The notes below the pieces were generated by a model. The model saw only the letters and a program-made list of their open reading frames with translations. It did not search any database and had not been told where the DNA came from. A stretch of 64,000 nucleotides of DNA from Thysanoteuthis rhombus (taxonomy: Eukaryota > Mollusca > Cephalopoda > Oegopsida > Thysanoteuthidae). How positions within the stretch are numbered: the first letter of the stretch is position 1; each line of letters opens with the position of its first letter. This document shows positions 13,318 through 24,041 of the stretch, piece after piece. Where the stretch lies: positions 48,398,696 to 48,462,695 of the forward strand of contig OY735207.1 of the NCBI GenBank assembly GCA_963457665.1, written 5' to 3'. The translations under genes and the position numbers were made by a program.

Positions 13318-13606
13318 ATATTCAGGAAAATCTTTCCGATTTTTACAGCTTTATCATAAATGGAAAGGATAGTGCAGAAGCAATTGAGATAAATCACATC
13401 ACTGGGGAAAATTCTGCTCAGGATTCTAACCTGAGGTCATCTCAATTTTCCTGATTCTTTTATTCCGTAATGCGACAATATGTCGCGGCGGAACTCAAGC
13501 AGACTTTAGCCAACGGCGATCAGCCGGCTAATTGCGTTGAGGCAAGTCAGTTGGCATTCTATATACTTTGATAAAAACAGTTACTCTGATTTCCATATTT
13601 CCCATT
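13318..13606 (+). repeat. Direct duplication, right copy (~290 bp)
   Basis: Right partner of the duplication at 11583-11870. Because both copies sit on the right of a satellite block, the simplest reading is that the satellite plus this flank forms a higher-order unit of about 1.7 kb, of which two copies remain. Confidence 0.75.
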
Positions 13607-13620
13607 TCTTAATTAGATTT

Positions 13621-13850
13621 TTGCCGTGAAATTAGACTGAGGCAATTCAGTTTTTATGAAAACGATTTTTGCAGGAATAATCAGGAGTGGAATTGTCTTC
13701 TTTTTGAAAACGAATCGATGGAATCTTTTTTTTTTTTTTTTTGAAAAGGAGGAAAATTGAATTTCTTTTTTTCTGAATTATATTATTGCCGTGAAATTAG
13801 ACGGACAGAATTCAAAACGATTTGTGCAGCAATGATTCGTGATGAAATAG
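13621..13850 (+). repeat. Two-copy tandem repeat, ~166-bp period
   Basis: 'ttgccgtgaaattagac' occurs exactly at about 13621 and again at about 13787. Each is followed by related 'aattca....aaaacgattt.tgcag.aat' sequence. A long T run separates the copies. Confidence 0.7.
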
Positions 13851-14255
13851 TCACTATTAAAAAAACAAATCTACGGGAAATAAAGCTGAAAAGGTATAAA
13901 ATTGAAGCGGGAACTGTCATTATTTGTGTTGATATTTATAGTAGCTGAGGACCTGGCTAGATTGTATCAATATCGTATTAAGAGGAATTTATCAACACAC
14001 GACTGGTTTTGGAGGAGCTTTGGGGGGGGGGTGCTCTTAATTACTGAAACTCACTCAATATCATACAAAAATTAGATTATACTTTGGCTAAGTAAATCAC
14101 CAATCACCAATTTGGTTATTTAGAGATGCACATCTCTCCTAGTAACATGCTATCGGTCATTTTAGGTGACACTATCTCGCAAGAGTACACGGTGTAGATC
14201 CGGTGTATGTCAGAGTACTGAAACAAATCTAACCACACAATGGTTCTTCCATTAG
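13850..14255. other. AT-rich DNA, nothing recognised
   Basis: No gene or repeat recognised; contains a short G run near 14022. Confidence 0.5.
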
Positions 14256-14520
14256 GGTACATAAAGACTCTGAGCCTTTTCAGCTAGTCAAGGTAAGTAA
14301 CCTTAGATCTGCTGATGACAGCGTTCTCTTTGCTAAATACATTCGTGATCTCCAAATAGAGCTACTCGAACTGAATTAAATGAACAAGAAACCTGGTCTC
14401 CACATAAACTGATGTCATGTACTGCGAACATGTTGCGGGTGAAGACACAACAATCAAAATCGAAAACTTGGAGAAGGAGAAAGTATACAACAACATCTAC
14501 CTAGGACAATGAATCTCTGT
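14255..14520 (+). mobile_element. RTE-clade LINE reverse-transcriptase fragment
   Basis: The plus strand encodes a piece of the RT catalytic region. 'ADDSVLFAK' near 14313 corresponds to the RT motif F(A/V)DDI, with both Asp codons kept, followed by a 'DLQIELLELN' stretch like 'DLQ.MLDD.N' at 49.5 kb, then a stop. The preceding 'acataaagac' block is also shared with 49.34 kb. Neither end matches a full element, and the fragment runs into the minisatellite at 14.55 kb. Confidence 0.75.
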
Positions 14521-14544
14521 GAAATCCTCGAACAAAGAAGGATA

Positions 14545-14775
14545 GTTTTTACTTTGTGCAAAATCTGCACAAAGCAAAAAGCTACCTGCTTGTTACCTTT
14601 TGTGGGTATGTTTTACACAAAGTAAAAAATACTCGCTTCTTATCTTTTTTGGATACATTTTACACAAAATAAAAACAACTCGCTTCTCATCTCTTGCGGA
14701 TGTATTTGCACAAAGTAAAAATCACCTGCTTCTTATATTTTGTGGCTAGAATTTGCGGAAAGTAAAATTCACTCA
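14545..14775 (+). repeat. ~48-bp minisatellite, about 4.5 units
   Basis: Tandem units start with a variant of 'cacaaagtaaaaa', then 'tactcgcttcttatct', then a T/G-rich stretch. They start near 14570, 14619, 14666, 14711 and 14757. The first unit is preceded by an inverted copy of its own start ('tttttactttgtgc' against 'gcacaaagcaaaaa'), giving a hairpin at 14549-14582. Confidence 0.8.
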
Positions 14776-15760
14776 CACAATATCACAATGAGCTTCCTTC
14801 ATCTCGTGAATAAATCTACTTTTAAAAATATGCTGATACCACTTCCCATCCAAGATAGTACTTAAACGAAGGAAAATTACTTTACCCGGTAGTCAGGGTC
14901 TTTTCAGACGAATAGCTATCATGAGATTATCAACTAAGCTTGATATAGCTTGATATGATAACAAAACAAGACCATGATGTTGAAAATACCAGGACTGACG
15001 ACAGTTTACGACAGTTATTTACTAAGCTTAATTTAGTTTCGGTACTCAGCCACAAACGTGGGGCACCTAATGAGGATCAAATTCACTACGTAGTTTTAGC
15101 CTGCTAGACTTAATGGTGATCAGTAATCAACGACCAAACGCTAATATTTGATGAATGATCTCACGGTTGTGGGCCCCAATTAGGATCTCATTACAGTAAT
15201 AATCTGTTGGACTATCACACGAATCACAACTAAACGTTGAGGTGGTATTTTGACCCATGAAAACCCACCGTGACGCCGGTGTCATGTCAAAGTTGGGGAT
15301 ATTCTGGAATATCTCTTTTACTAATGCTTTGAATGTTTAACTCCAGGAGTGTAATTGACATCTACTGAGCATTTGGGTTACTGCTGATAAAGATCATACT
15401 GTTAATATGCTTGTCGCGTTCCGACCGTTACGCTTTCATTGGTGAAAAAAATGACTGGAACGTGGAAATTTAAGTAGAAATGTTTGTGAAACAGATTCTT
15501 TTCGTACGTTTCTGTGTTTTGTTATGGAATAAGACGTTCGTAAAAATTCTGGAATAAGATTTGTATTAGCAACCCAGATGAAATTACTATTTATGCTATG
15601 AACTAAATAAAAAACAAATATTAACGGCATTACTGAAAATATCATTTTATTACCATAAATGATCTGAAATGGAATATTAAAAATTTCGTTTTGAATCTTG
15701 CATAATCTATTAACATAAATTGAATTATTAGGAATATTACTTTTTTTTCATAAATGTCAT
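14776..15760. other. AT-rich DNA with a weak tandem repeat
   Basis: Two diverged copies of a ~110-bp segment may lie at 15045-15142 and 15160-15240; both contain a 'cac..acgtgggg/gttgtggg' block and end in 'acg'. The rest is unrecognised. Confidence 0.4.
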
Positions 15761-15769
15761 TTCTTATTT

Positions 15770-16010
15770 AAGGAGGAAGAATGGAGAAAAGGAGTTTGGT
15801 AGTCAACTGATGCGGTAAGGAGAGAGAGTGGGAGAAAATGAAGAAGTAAACTAAAAAGATGATCGGAAGAGAAAGTAAGGAGGGAAGTTAGGTAGTTAAC
15901 TAATCGAGTAGTAATAGAGACAGGGAGAAAGAAGGCCAAGTAGTATAATAAGGGCGTAGGAAGTGGGGACGGAAGAGAAAGGTAGAGAACTGATGAGGGT
16001 AGGTATACTT
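15770..16010 (+). repeat. Purine-rich (G/A) degenerate repeat
   Basis: The plus strand is almost entirely A and G in GGAGAGA, GGAAGAGAAAG and GGGAGAAA words, with two related blocks ('tagtcaactgatgcgg' near 15800 and 'tagttaactaatcgag' near 15892) about 90 bp apart. It encodes nothing recognisable. Confidence 0.6.
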
Positions 16011-16569
16011 TTGCTGATGACTCTAATCCGTCTTTGTAGAACATTCAGATGAGATCGTGGACCGGCAATGAAGATTGGGAAAGATAAGGGTGAGATTGGG
16101 ACGATATAGACGCAAAGTGTGACAGGAGATGAGAAATGAAACAATGGACACATCTTAGTCATCAACATCCGTGAAATTTCCAAGGGTCCAGCTCGTAAAC
16201 ATTAGTAGCATAGCTACATTTCATTTTTTAATTAGTTCCAAGTTTCGTCAATCCTAATTTCAATTGTTTTCTCCCCAAATTACCAATGCAATTACTCTAT
16301 GACCATTGGTTAGCGGCGTCTCTCCGAAATAATGAATAAGCCTAAAGCTTATTCATCATTTATGCTGTTGACTAAAAACAGTCAAATATCGGTCGGGGTC
16401 GTTGTGGTGGAAAACAACTGAATTTAAGAAGAAAAAAAATACTAGTAATAGATAGCTGAAAATGCTTCATCTAAAGTCATTCAATATAATATTATTGATA
16501 CAATCACGCCATAAGATATAATACATTTTTCTCCCATGTTTTTGCTCGCCAAATCGTTAGGATGCCTTA

Positions 16570-16700
16570 CTGTATAGTAATGAGTAGCAAGCTAATCTCA
16601 ATGATCATTACTACTGTAATAGATGTTTCATAATCGTGGCCTTGAGCCAGACCTAATTGAGCTTAGTATATACTTATGGATGGCGTTTTAGAGAGAAAAA
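16570..16700 (+). repeat. Isolated unit of the ~130-bp satellite
   Basis: Carries the 'gtagcaagctaatctcaatgatcattactactgtaata' order of blocks of the 10.6-13.3 kb satellite, with 'cttagtatatac' at the phase-marker position near 16655. A single unit about 3 kb from the main array. Confidence 0.5.
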
Positions 16701-16859
16701 CAATTGTCCAAATTTTTTGAAGCATTGTTATTATTGATTTTTGACCATTATTTCTTTTCATCTTATTTTTCTCGCTTTTTTTCCCATCATAACGCTCAGG
16801 TAGTTTTTAAATCCCTCAGCTGGAATTTAAGCAGAATAGATCGGAAATAAGAATTCAAA

Positions 16860-16938
16860 AAAAGTAGCCCCGTACGAGATTTGAACTCACATTCAGTATC
16901 GTTGGAAGCCTGATACATCTACTGCTATTCAAACATGA
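16860..16938 (-). repeat. tRNA-like SINE head relic
   Basis: On the minus strand 'gagttcaaatctcgtacgggg' resembles a tRNA T-arm (RNA polymerase III B box) running into an acceptor stem. An 'agcagtagatgtatcagg' stretch about 40 nt upstream could be a decayed A box. The matching 5' acceptor strand is absent, so it is not a functional tRNA. It is followed in sense by a short T run. A chance B-box match is possible. Confidence 0.35.
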
Positions 16939-16969
16939 AGAAAAGTTGGGGTTTTTTTTTCAAATATGA

Positions 16970-17238
16970 GTCAAAAACTTATAATAACGACAATATTTCA
17001 TGAGAAAAGATTCGGACAATTTAAGGCTAATTTATTTACAACTAATCAGATAAGAACAAAAGATGAAAGCAATACTAGTCAAAAATACATTATGATGACA
17101 ATACTTCATCGATGAAATTCCAACAATTTAAGACTATTACATCAGCTGCTATTCGGATACGAAAAATAAGATGAAAAAGTCATAGAAAAAAACATCAAGA
17201 CAATGCTTGAAACAGGAATTCAAACAACCTGAAAGTAT
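16970..17238 (+). repeat. ~106-bp satellite, left part
   Basis: Units begin with variants of 'agtcaaaaa.t' near 16971, 17079 and 17180 (about 108 and 101 bp apart). Each contains 'gacaat.ctt' and 'ttc..acaa' blocks. The array is cut by the foldback insertion at 17239 and continues after it. Confidence 0.75.
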
Positions 17239-17289
17239 TACTTCTATTAATATTCGGACCGTCCTCATCTTGGTTGTTTTTCATACAAC

Positions 17290-17322
17290 GTTTCGGCCGT
17301 TGCACTCTACAGCCTTCATCAG
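17290..17322 (-). ncRNA. Hammerhead-like core, left arm
   Basis: On the minus strand: CTGATGA (17316-17322), a stem II whose left strand carries one change (GGCTGT instead of GGCCGT), then GAAAC (17290-17294). Stem I pairing is poor. It is probably a decayed minimal hammerhead and inactive alone. Confidence 0.4.
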
Positions 17323-17415
17323 GAATCATTTGGTAGGTGTGGGGAAGTGCAGTCAATATACCCCCGTCGGATAAATAAAGGGTTCGGTTCGTTACATCCC
17401 CACACCTACCAGATG

Positions 17416-17460
17416 ATACTTGATGAAGGCCGTAGAGTGCAACGGCCGAAACGTTGTATG
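17416..17460 (+). ncRNA. Hammerhead-like core, right arm
   Basis: TTGATGA (17420-17426), perfect stem II GGCCGT/ACGGCC, GAA (17448-17450), then ACGTT. ATAC before the core can pair with GTAT after it, giving a 4-bp stem I. The first core base is T rather than the invariant C, so self-cleavage is not expected. Confidence 0.4.
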
Positions 17461-17539
17461 AAAAACAACAAAGATGAGGATGGTCCGAATATTAATAGAA
17501 ATAATAATAATACCTAATCTCAAAAATTCAGAGATTACT

Positions 17540-17830
17540 AACCTGAAAGTATAACACCATTATCTACTCGAGTAAGAATATGAATTCGGATTAGAAGTTT
17601 TCAAGAATCTTAATATTTTGTTTAAGAAATTTGAACAACTTCTAACGATAAAGTCCCCTATTACTCAGACACAAAAATATGACGAGAAAATTAGTCAAAA
17701 ATTCGTTATAATGGCAATGCTTCATCTAAGAAATTCAGACAACTCAAGTCAATTACGTCAGCTACTATTCAGCCATGGAAAATCCGATGAAGAAATATAA
17801 GTCAAAAATTGATAACGATTACCATTTTTT
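17540..17830 (+). repeat. ~106-bp satellite, right part
   Basis: Continues the array at 16970-17238 after the foldback insertion. 'agtcaaaaattcgttataatgg' near 17693 and 'agtcaaaaattgataacgatta' near 17801 are 108 bp apart. Removing the insert restores an integral number of ~106-bp units between 17180 and 17694. Confidence 0.75.
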
Positions 17831-20137
17831 GCTTTTAAGAATGCTGGAGACTATTACTGTTTACAGTAATTTGATCGCTTATGAAACCAGGTTTCGTTGC
17901 TAATCACTAACTGTCTTGTATCAGTATCAATATTTCTATCACAAGGTTTGGTAGATTCTTAGAATTCTGTCGCCAATTTCTAATTTTTTGTTTTGTTTGT
18001 TCTTTTGGAGTTTTATTAAGCCTGTTTTAATAGTTGATATTATTCGAAACAGCTGATATAGAGGCAGCATTAATGGGATCTACGAGAACAGTCTGCTAAA
18101 TTAGCATTTTCTCATTCGTCATATCTCCAGGAGACAATCGCTGCTCTTAAAGAACGCACCTTTTTTAATTGCCTTGCCGTTATCTTTCATGAAAAGAACA
18201 CCTGTCACATTGCAATGATCTCAGTTTATCTTCACAGCAGTTTCGATACAAATTAATCAGATTCATCTGGTTTTCAAAATTTATATTCGTTTCTTGTGTT
18301 TCTGCATAACACACACATTAATCTTATCTTATCGATATTTGTATAGTATGGTATAGGGCCAAATGTAGGGACGAGAATTGTGTTACACCAGTCTTCCGAG
18401 GGAGGAGGATTTATATGCTTACAAATCGTTGGGTGAAAACCAACCAACATTCATTGGGTGACAATCCCAGCGACAGACATTATGACAAAAATCAGATTTT
18501 TCTATAAGTTAATTTTGCTACAAGGCCGAAAAGAGTGGAATCGGAAAAGAAATATAGATGGCCAATGTGTTTTCAAAATCAACTTTTTTTTATTGGGCCT
18601 GAACATTAGCACTGGTACTCATAAGTATTACAAAACTATGTGAGCCACAAAAGAGGCCGACTCGAATGAGCTTCTCATTTCCTAACTACACTCTGTCCCC
18701 GACCAATAAGAGTGTATTTTTCGCTTGCAAAAACCATTCAAAGGAAAAAGTTAGCAAAACTTGAATTGTTTGTGGTGCTCTGAGATTAAGTATTTCCATC
18801 ATTACCGATATTTGATGATTCTTTCCAACTGTTTTCGTGTTGTTTCAACCTTTTTGGTTGACTCAGTCTTCAGTCGTTAAACTAAATTTGTAGAAATTCT
18901 AAATAAAGGTGTATATTCAAACGAAACTCAATTCTGCATATCGTACGTAACAAACTCATCTCTCATGGACGATATCTTGAACAACTAGTATGGAATTATA
19001 AGGTAAGGCTCTCAGGTTTTATCTTCCGTTAGTTATGTTTTGTTTTTTCTGTCTCTATTCCAGTCTATATTGTTGACTACGTAGAATCAGTCAAAAGCAC
19101 AAAGTTATTCTAAAAATTTGATGTGAAATATGTGCACCATCACAAATATTTTGGGGAATTTTCATTCATCAATTTCTTTGTTATTCATTGCAACCTTTTA
19201 AATTGATTCATTTCCATGTCGTTGAACTAAACTTTCCGTAGTTTTGAATGAAGTATGAGCTTCGAACTGGACAAAACCTTTTATGTCATATCTTGGGAGT
19301 TCCTCTTTCATGGGCAACGCTTTAGATAGATAGGATACCAAGGCTTTAATGATACCACCTGGTTCTCATCTGTAGCCTGTCACTGCCGTTTAGAAATGTC
19401 CACACAATTCTACTAGAAGCTTTTCGGTCTGTCAGTTGGTCAAATTTATGCAAAGCAACAGAAAAAGGGAGGAGTGAACAGGTGCAACTTCATTAAAGGG
19501 CTTGATGTCATTAAAAGGACTGTATTCTAAAATTTTTTTACTGGCTCCTAACGAAGCCACAGTGGAATATCCGAGGTTAGAATTTATGTATTCAAACCAT
19601 AAAACCAAAAATGGCAAAAAAAAAACCACACCTAAAATGGTCACTGAAAATAATTTTTGCTGGATATTTCCGGATCACCATAATTTACTGATATGAGAAT
19701 CGATAGACCCAAAGGGAGACAACTTCCCTCTCCTTGTCTTTCTGCTCTAACTACAGAGGATGATGAATGCATCGTTGAAATTATAGTTCTTGTTCGTTTG
19801 GGTTTTTTTTATGATACTATTTAACGCTGTAGTGTTGACTGCCAATTATTCGTAGAAATGTTTAAGTTGTTTGAGATTCTGGTATTCAGTCATTAGGAAT
19901 ATTTTTACAAATTTCCTTTTATCATATATTGTTGATTTATATTCCAATGTCGGTTCTTTTTTCAGTAAATCTATTCATCTGCTCTTAAGCTTAATCACTG
20001 AACTTGTCTGAATTTTGTCAGACACATTTTACAAGGGCAATTATTTTTTTCACAAAATCGTCCATACTCTTACAAACAGCTGATTTTATGATTTTATGAT
20101 TTTTTCAGCTTATACTTAGTGACATCAATTTGTACAG

Positions 20138-20140
<3 letters not shown>
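17830..20140. other. AT-rich DNA, nothing recognised
   Basis: No gene, RNA or repeat recognised. Small frames at 19432-19644 (-) and 19502-19696 (+) are compositional. Confidence 0.55.

Positions 20141-20141
<1 letters not shown>

Positions 20142-20198
<57 letters not shown>
20142..20198. repeat. (TA)n microsatellite
   Basis: About 28 uninterrupted TA units bounding the left side of the hammerhead-containing repeat at 20.2-20.35 kb. Confidence 0.97.
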
Positions 20199-20204
<6 letters not shown>

Positions 20205-20348
20205 CACAGTATATGTGGTACAAATAAGACTAGCAGTATAACATAATGTAATAATATATCAATAACATAAAGCCACTTCTGATGAGGCCCGAATAGGGCA
20301 GAAACATGAGCTAGTTTGTGTAGCGAATCTACATTCGGCTATCTATTA

Positions 20349-20350
<2 letters not shown>
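20199..20350 (+). mobile_element. (TA)n-bounded non-autonomous hammerhead element
   Basis: About 150 bp lying exactly between two (TA)n tracts and containing a hammerhead motif at 20271-20330. Its right part, from the GCCC loop to 'gtagcgaatct', is shared with the loci at 23.78, 38.60, 51.70, 51.76 and 54.10 kb. It has no coding capacity. Confidence 0.65.
20271..20330 (+). ncRNA. Type I hammerhead ribozyme motif (stem I decayed)
   Basis: Canonical core CTGATGA (20279-20285). Stem II is GCCC/GGGC with loop GAATA, then GAA (20301-20303). Stem III is ACA.../...TGT ending in the UA cleavage position before GCGAATCT. This copy has the canonical U at core position 7. The 5' strand of stem I (AGCCACTT) does not pair with GCGAATCT, and a G.A pair replaces G-C at the base of stem II. 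Cleavage is unlikely without rescue, but the descent from a hammerhead is clear by comparison with 51.70 kb. Confidence 0.65.

Positions 20351-20420
<70 letters not shown>
20351..20420. repeat. (TA)n microsatellite
   Basis: About 35 TA units immediately right of the hammerhead repeat. Long Tyr-Ile frames read across it are artefacts. Confidence 0.97.
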
Positions 20421-20424
<4 letters not shown>

Positions 20425-20539
20425 ATACTTCATATGTATACGTATATACCATACTTCATATATATATATACTATACTTCATCAAAACATAACAACTGATG
20501 CCATTATTGTATGCAGTTTGCTCGTCGTCACTGTTTGGG

Positions 20540-20700
20540 ATTTCATTTTCATAACGTTTCGACGGAGTGCTATCTTGCCTCCCATGGGTGTCTGTCATGT
20601 TCTGGAACGTTCCCGAATCTTATTCTCGTGGACCATGCGCATACCCTCTCATGCACACTACCTCCTGACCTCAGCGCAGGCTTTGTGACTATCTGATGAA
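20540..20700 (+). repeat. Dispersed repeat, copy 1
   Basis: Resembles 58190-58400 in opposite orientation. Shared blocks are 'ttcataacgtttcgac' (there 'ttcacaacgtctcgac'), then 'ggtgtctgt/ggtatctgt', 'cgaatcttattc/aaatcttattc' and 'gcgcatacc/tgcatcacc'. The 'aacgtttcg' start recalls the foldback arms at 17.3 kb, so it may be another retroelement terminus. Confidence 0.5.
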
Positions 20701-22080
20701 CTTTACCCGCATTTCTATCGACGGGGGCTATGAAAAGCTCAAACAGCTAAAATTGTTCTCCTATGCACTTGTTAAATATTCATTTGGAATAATTTTGCAT
20801 TTTTCTTTTTCGTTGAAAAGTGAATTGTGTTACTATTTAGGAAGTATTTGGCGACGTTCAGGTGCAATACAGACTTGAGGATGGCTGGAGAATATATTAG
20901 CTGGAACGCTGCAATAAGAATATTAGTTGAATAAATGGTAAGATAAAAAACTATTCTAATAATGAACAGTGTCATTTTCTTGATTTTTGTATTACTGGAC
21001 TTTTCTATTCAAGGCTTAGAAAATTGCTGATAAAAGAAAAACTTCCTATCCACCAATTTGAACCATGGACTATACAACTGAAACAAATACACAATTTTTC
21101 AAAAAACTCGTTCATAGTAATTTTAAAATATATTCATGAAATTTTTTGCGTTAATAGACTAGTTAGTATATGAAACCAGAGCCTTAAGAACCTTCAGGAA
21201 AATATGTATTTAGGATAAATAAAGACGATTACTACGCCAGCAAAACGTATTCAGTATCATGGCATATCCAGTTTCATAGCAAACGTTATTTCTTCTCTTC
21301 AAAGTTATAATCAATAAAGAAAATGTGACAATTTTCACAAAAAAGCACATAAATATGACAACCGTCACAACACAACCAAAACAATTTCAAAATGAAGTTA
21401 GTTGAAATTAAGTATTACTTATGCTATGTAAAGACAAAAAACAATATGAACTTTTTTGCCAACCAATAAAAACGCAAGTTGATATCACAGCTGTCACAAT
21501 ACAATGAGAACCGATTTCTTTATGTAGTTAAAACCAAACCATTATCGTATGAAACGTTGACAAGCACAGACCAAACTTGTCGACCAGCGTAATAGTTAAG
21601 AGTTGCAAAAACTAACGAAATGATTGCAGAGATATATTCAATATCCCACGCTACTGAAAGCTACTTGAAATGGTTGCTCCTGATCTGTGTTGTTCTCGTA
21701 TCAGTATCCTAAAGAAAACGATTTCAGCGTCCATAAATGAAATATTAACGAAGCAGACAAAATAACTGCTCATTGTTGAAGGGAAACAACGGTTATGTTT
21801 GTGCTATGAGCTGATATTCAGATATAACGGAAGGAGACACTGATAAAAAGGTCTCTTTCTTGAATAGGTTAGGGCAAACATAATTAAGGGCATGGACAGT
21901 CGAATAGACGACTGGACATTATTCATGAGGATCGATCCAGACGTGGGCGGAAAGCATATATTTACAACCTCCTTAATTTGTTTCGATGGATCTAATTGGA
22001 TGTATTGATAACTATCACAGCGTGGGCGTACATTCCAAATGGTTTCACTTAGATTATTTACTCTGGATCTCCCACTTAAT
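20700..22080. other. AT-rich DNA, nothing recognised
   Basis: No recognised gene, RNA or repeat. Confidence 0.5.
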
Positions 22081-22139
22081 GCGAAACATTACGCGCAGTT
22101 ATTCATTTTTTTATAGCAGACTGTGGGATGCCTTGACTC

Positions 22140-22520
22140 CTTCTTCAAAATGCACATATTAGTTCTCTGCAGCAAATGATTTTGCTTTTTACGTGTTTGA
22201 AGTTGATGAAAGAAATAGGGATATTTCTGTGTTGTTATGTTGTCTAATGGGAGCGGGGCATGTTTGTATCTGTGTAGGTTAAAGTCATGTTTGGTTTGAA
22301 ATGAAGAAAGGTCTGTCGGAGGCGGGCTCAAACATGCAAACAGCAAAATTTTCTATGAACTGCTGCAAATTTTTCTTTTCGGAAAAGATGGCTGGCACCA
22401 GTCGAAATGCGTCAAATATGCCCATGGAATAATTAAAAAATTGTGGTAAAACTCTTCCTCTCTTTAAAGTTTTTTCTTTAACTTCCAATTGTCTTTTTTA
22501 TCAACATTCTGTCGGATCAA
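22140..22520. repeat. Dispersed repeat, rearranged copy
   Basis: Two blocks also found at 32.77-33.07 kb. Block B (22165-22330, same orientation) includes 'tttgctttttac.cgtttga' and 'gttaa.gt.cggtttgaaatga'. Block A (22345-22515, inverted) includes 'gaaaagatggctggcacc'. At 32.8 kb the order is A then B in one orientation. Here it is B followed by inverted A, as expected if a retroelement sensed on the minus strand at 32.8 kb had inserted here with an inverted 5' segment. Confidence 0.65.
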
Positions 22521-22651
22521 AGGTGCAATGTTGCATCACTGGCATGCAACTCAGAGTCACCACAAAGCACTGAATTTTCTATGCACACCTATCTGCATAT
22601 ACTCTATCCCCGATATCGAGCACTCTCCCTTCAAGGGTAACTCAACCCTCA

Positions 22652-22659
<8 letters not shown>

Positions 22660-22719
<60 letters not shown>
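22660..22719. repeat. (TA)n microsatellite
   Basis: About 30 TA units. Confidence 0.97.
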
Positions 22720-22723
<4 letters not shown>

Positions 22724-23770
22724 ATGTTCCCTCTTCAGTTTGTTTTAAACATTTCACACATTTGTTGCTGGGGAGGGTTTATCAGTTTGAGGGATAATTT
22801 TTTACTTGAGGTTGAACGGGAGTTTATACCAGATGATTTCCCCACCTCTACTTTTTTGTTGCTGCTATATTTTACTGTATTAGATCTTACTTTTTCATCG
22901 TATTGAAAGCTATTTCCGGTAAAACTGCTGTCCTTTAAGTTATCAGTGTATTCATTCTGAACCGTTGAATATTATTTTGTTTGAAGAATTTTATATATTA
23001 GCCTAGTTTCTTTTGCTGTGGGGATCTCTATAAAGATTTTGTTTTGGTGGTTAGATCTTGTGTTGATATATGTGATGTCTGGTTTCAGGGTGTTATCATT
23101 TAGATTAAGAGTGACATCCCAAAAAATGTAGAATCTTTACGTCAGTTTGAATTAAAGCTTTAAAGTCCATTTCTTCCATTTATCTAATGATTCATTTTTT
23201 CATTTTTTTTGCATGAAAGTACCAGCACCGCTCAAAATTTTCTATTAAAAAACATAATTTGTTACCCTACATAGAGGTACCCCAAAATCAATCGCCATAG
23301 CTGTCTAATTTTCCTTGTTATCATTATCAGTAGTAGTAGCAGCATTACCATTAATATTACCATTATTATTACTCTATACTCAAGCCACTTTAAAAACAAT
23401 CCAATCACCTCTTCATATCTGTCTTAGATATGTACAAACATAACGAAATGATTAAACTAACAACTGAAGTCATGTAAAAGTGAACCCAAATAAGGGAGAG
23501 CAGATTAGAATAAGAATGAAATAGATCGAAGGAGGAAACACACCACATAAAACTGATGATTTAACAACATACTGGTGAAGAAAGTGTCTACAGTATCCTC
23601 TGCTAATTCATAACTACTACACTGTAAATTATCTCGACTATGTAAAGCATAATATGCTGTGACCAACGACTATATGAGGGAAAGAAATACATATACAGAT
23701 ATATAAACAGAGTAAAAGGAAAGGTTTTCCACCTACAAGAAAAGACACACACTCAAAAACGTCCTAAATG
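22720..23770. other. AT-rich DNA, nothing recognised
   Basis: No recognised gene, RNA or repeat; a short (TAG/CAT)-like patch lies near 23325-23370. Confidence 0.5.
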
Positions 23771-23961
23771 GGGATCCAAAATGAATCTAAGCTCAAACAG
23801 AAGACAGAAACATAAACATGTTTGTGTAGCAAATCTTTATCTCATCGTATCTAAAGCTCTACTTCAACTTAACTTGATGTTTCATGTTAAAAGTATGGAA
23901 GCACTTCATGAAACAAACACATCGAATATATCTACATATATTATACTGGATTCCCGATTCG

Positions 23962-23966
<5 letters not shown>
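23770..23966 (-). mobile_element. (TA)n-bounded non-autonomous hammerhead element
   Basis: Read on the minus strand from the (TA)n tract at 23.97 kb, it contains the same ~120-bp segment as 51.55-51.69 kb ('gaagtgct', 'aacat.aaacat', 'gtagagctt') followed by the complement of a hammerhead motif. The segment order matches 51.55-51.76 kb throughout. Confidence 0.6.
23781..23836 (+). ncRNA. Hammerhead motif relic
   Basis: Retains GAAACAT, a stem III of ACAT/GTGT around 'aaacatgttt', the UA cleavage position and 'gcaaatct' of stem I. The CTGANGA core and stem II are degraded ('ctcaaacagaagaca'). Inactive; assigned only by similarity to the better copies. Confidence 0.5.
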
Positions 23967-24024
<58 letters not shown>

Positions 24025-24041
24025 GTATGTATACATCCACC

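Larger units (their letters stand above)
17226..17552. mobile_element. ~300-bp foldback retroelement with hammerhead-like arms
   Basis: A 13-bp direct repeat, 'aacctgaaagtat', flanks the insert (17226-17238 and 17540-17552), consistent with a target-site duplication in the satellite. The insert consists of two inverted arms of about 108 bp (17238-17345 and 17397-17505) around a ~51-bp spacer. Read outwards, each arm carries CTGATGA (TTGATGA in the right arm), a 6-bp GGCCGT/ACGGCC hairpin with an 8-nt loop, then GAAAC. This is the order and spacing of a hammerhead core with its stem II. Stem III would be only the self-complementary ACGT, as proposed for minimal hammerheads that work as dimers. 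Related ends are known from Penelope-like elements. No coding sequence is present. Confidence 0.65.

Noticed and set aside
14313..14321. CTGATGA near 14307 as another hammerhead core
   Set aside because: It is the RT catalytic ADD codons of an RTE fragment, with no GAAA or stems in place.
15985..16025. CTGATGAGG and CTGATGACT in the purine-rich tract as hammerhead cores
   Set aside because: No stem II closing into GAAA and no stem I flanks.
20316..20598. Long Tyr-Ile reading frames on both strands
   Set aside because: They are translations of a (TA)n microsatellite; the same happens at 22.7, 24.0, 34.5, 45.2, 51.5, 52.0, 53.3, 54.0, 56.4 and 57.7 kb.
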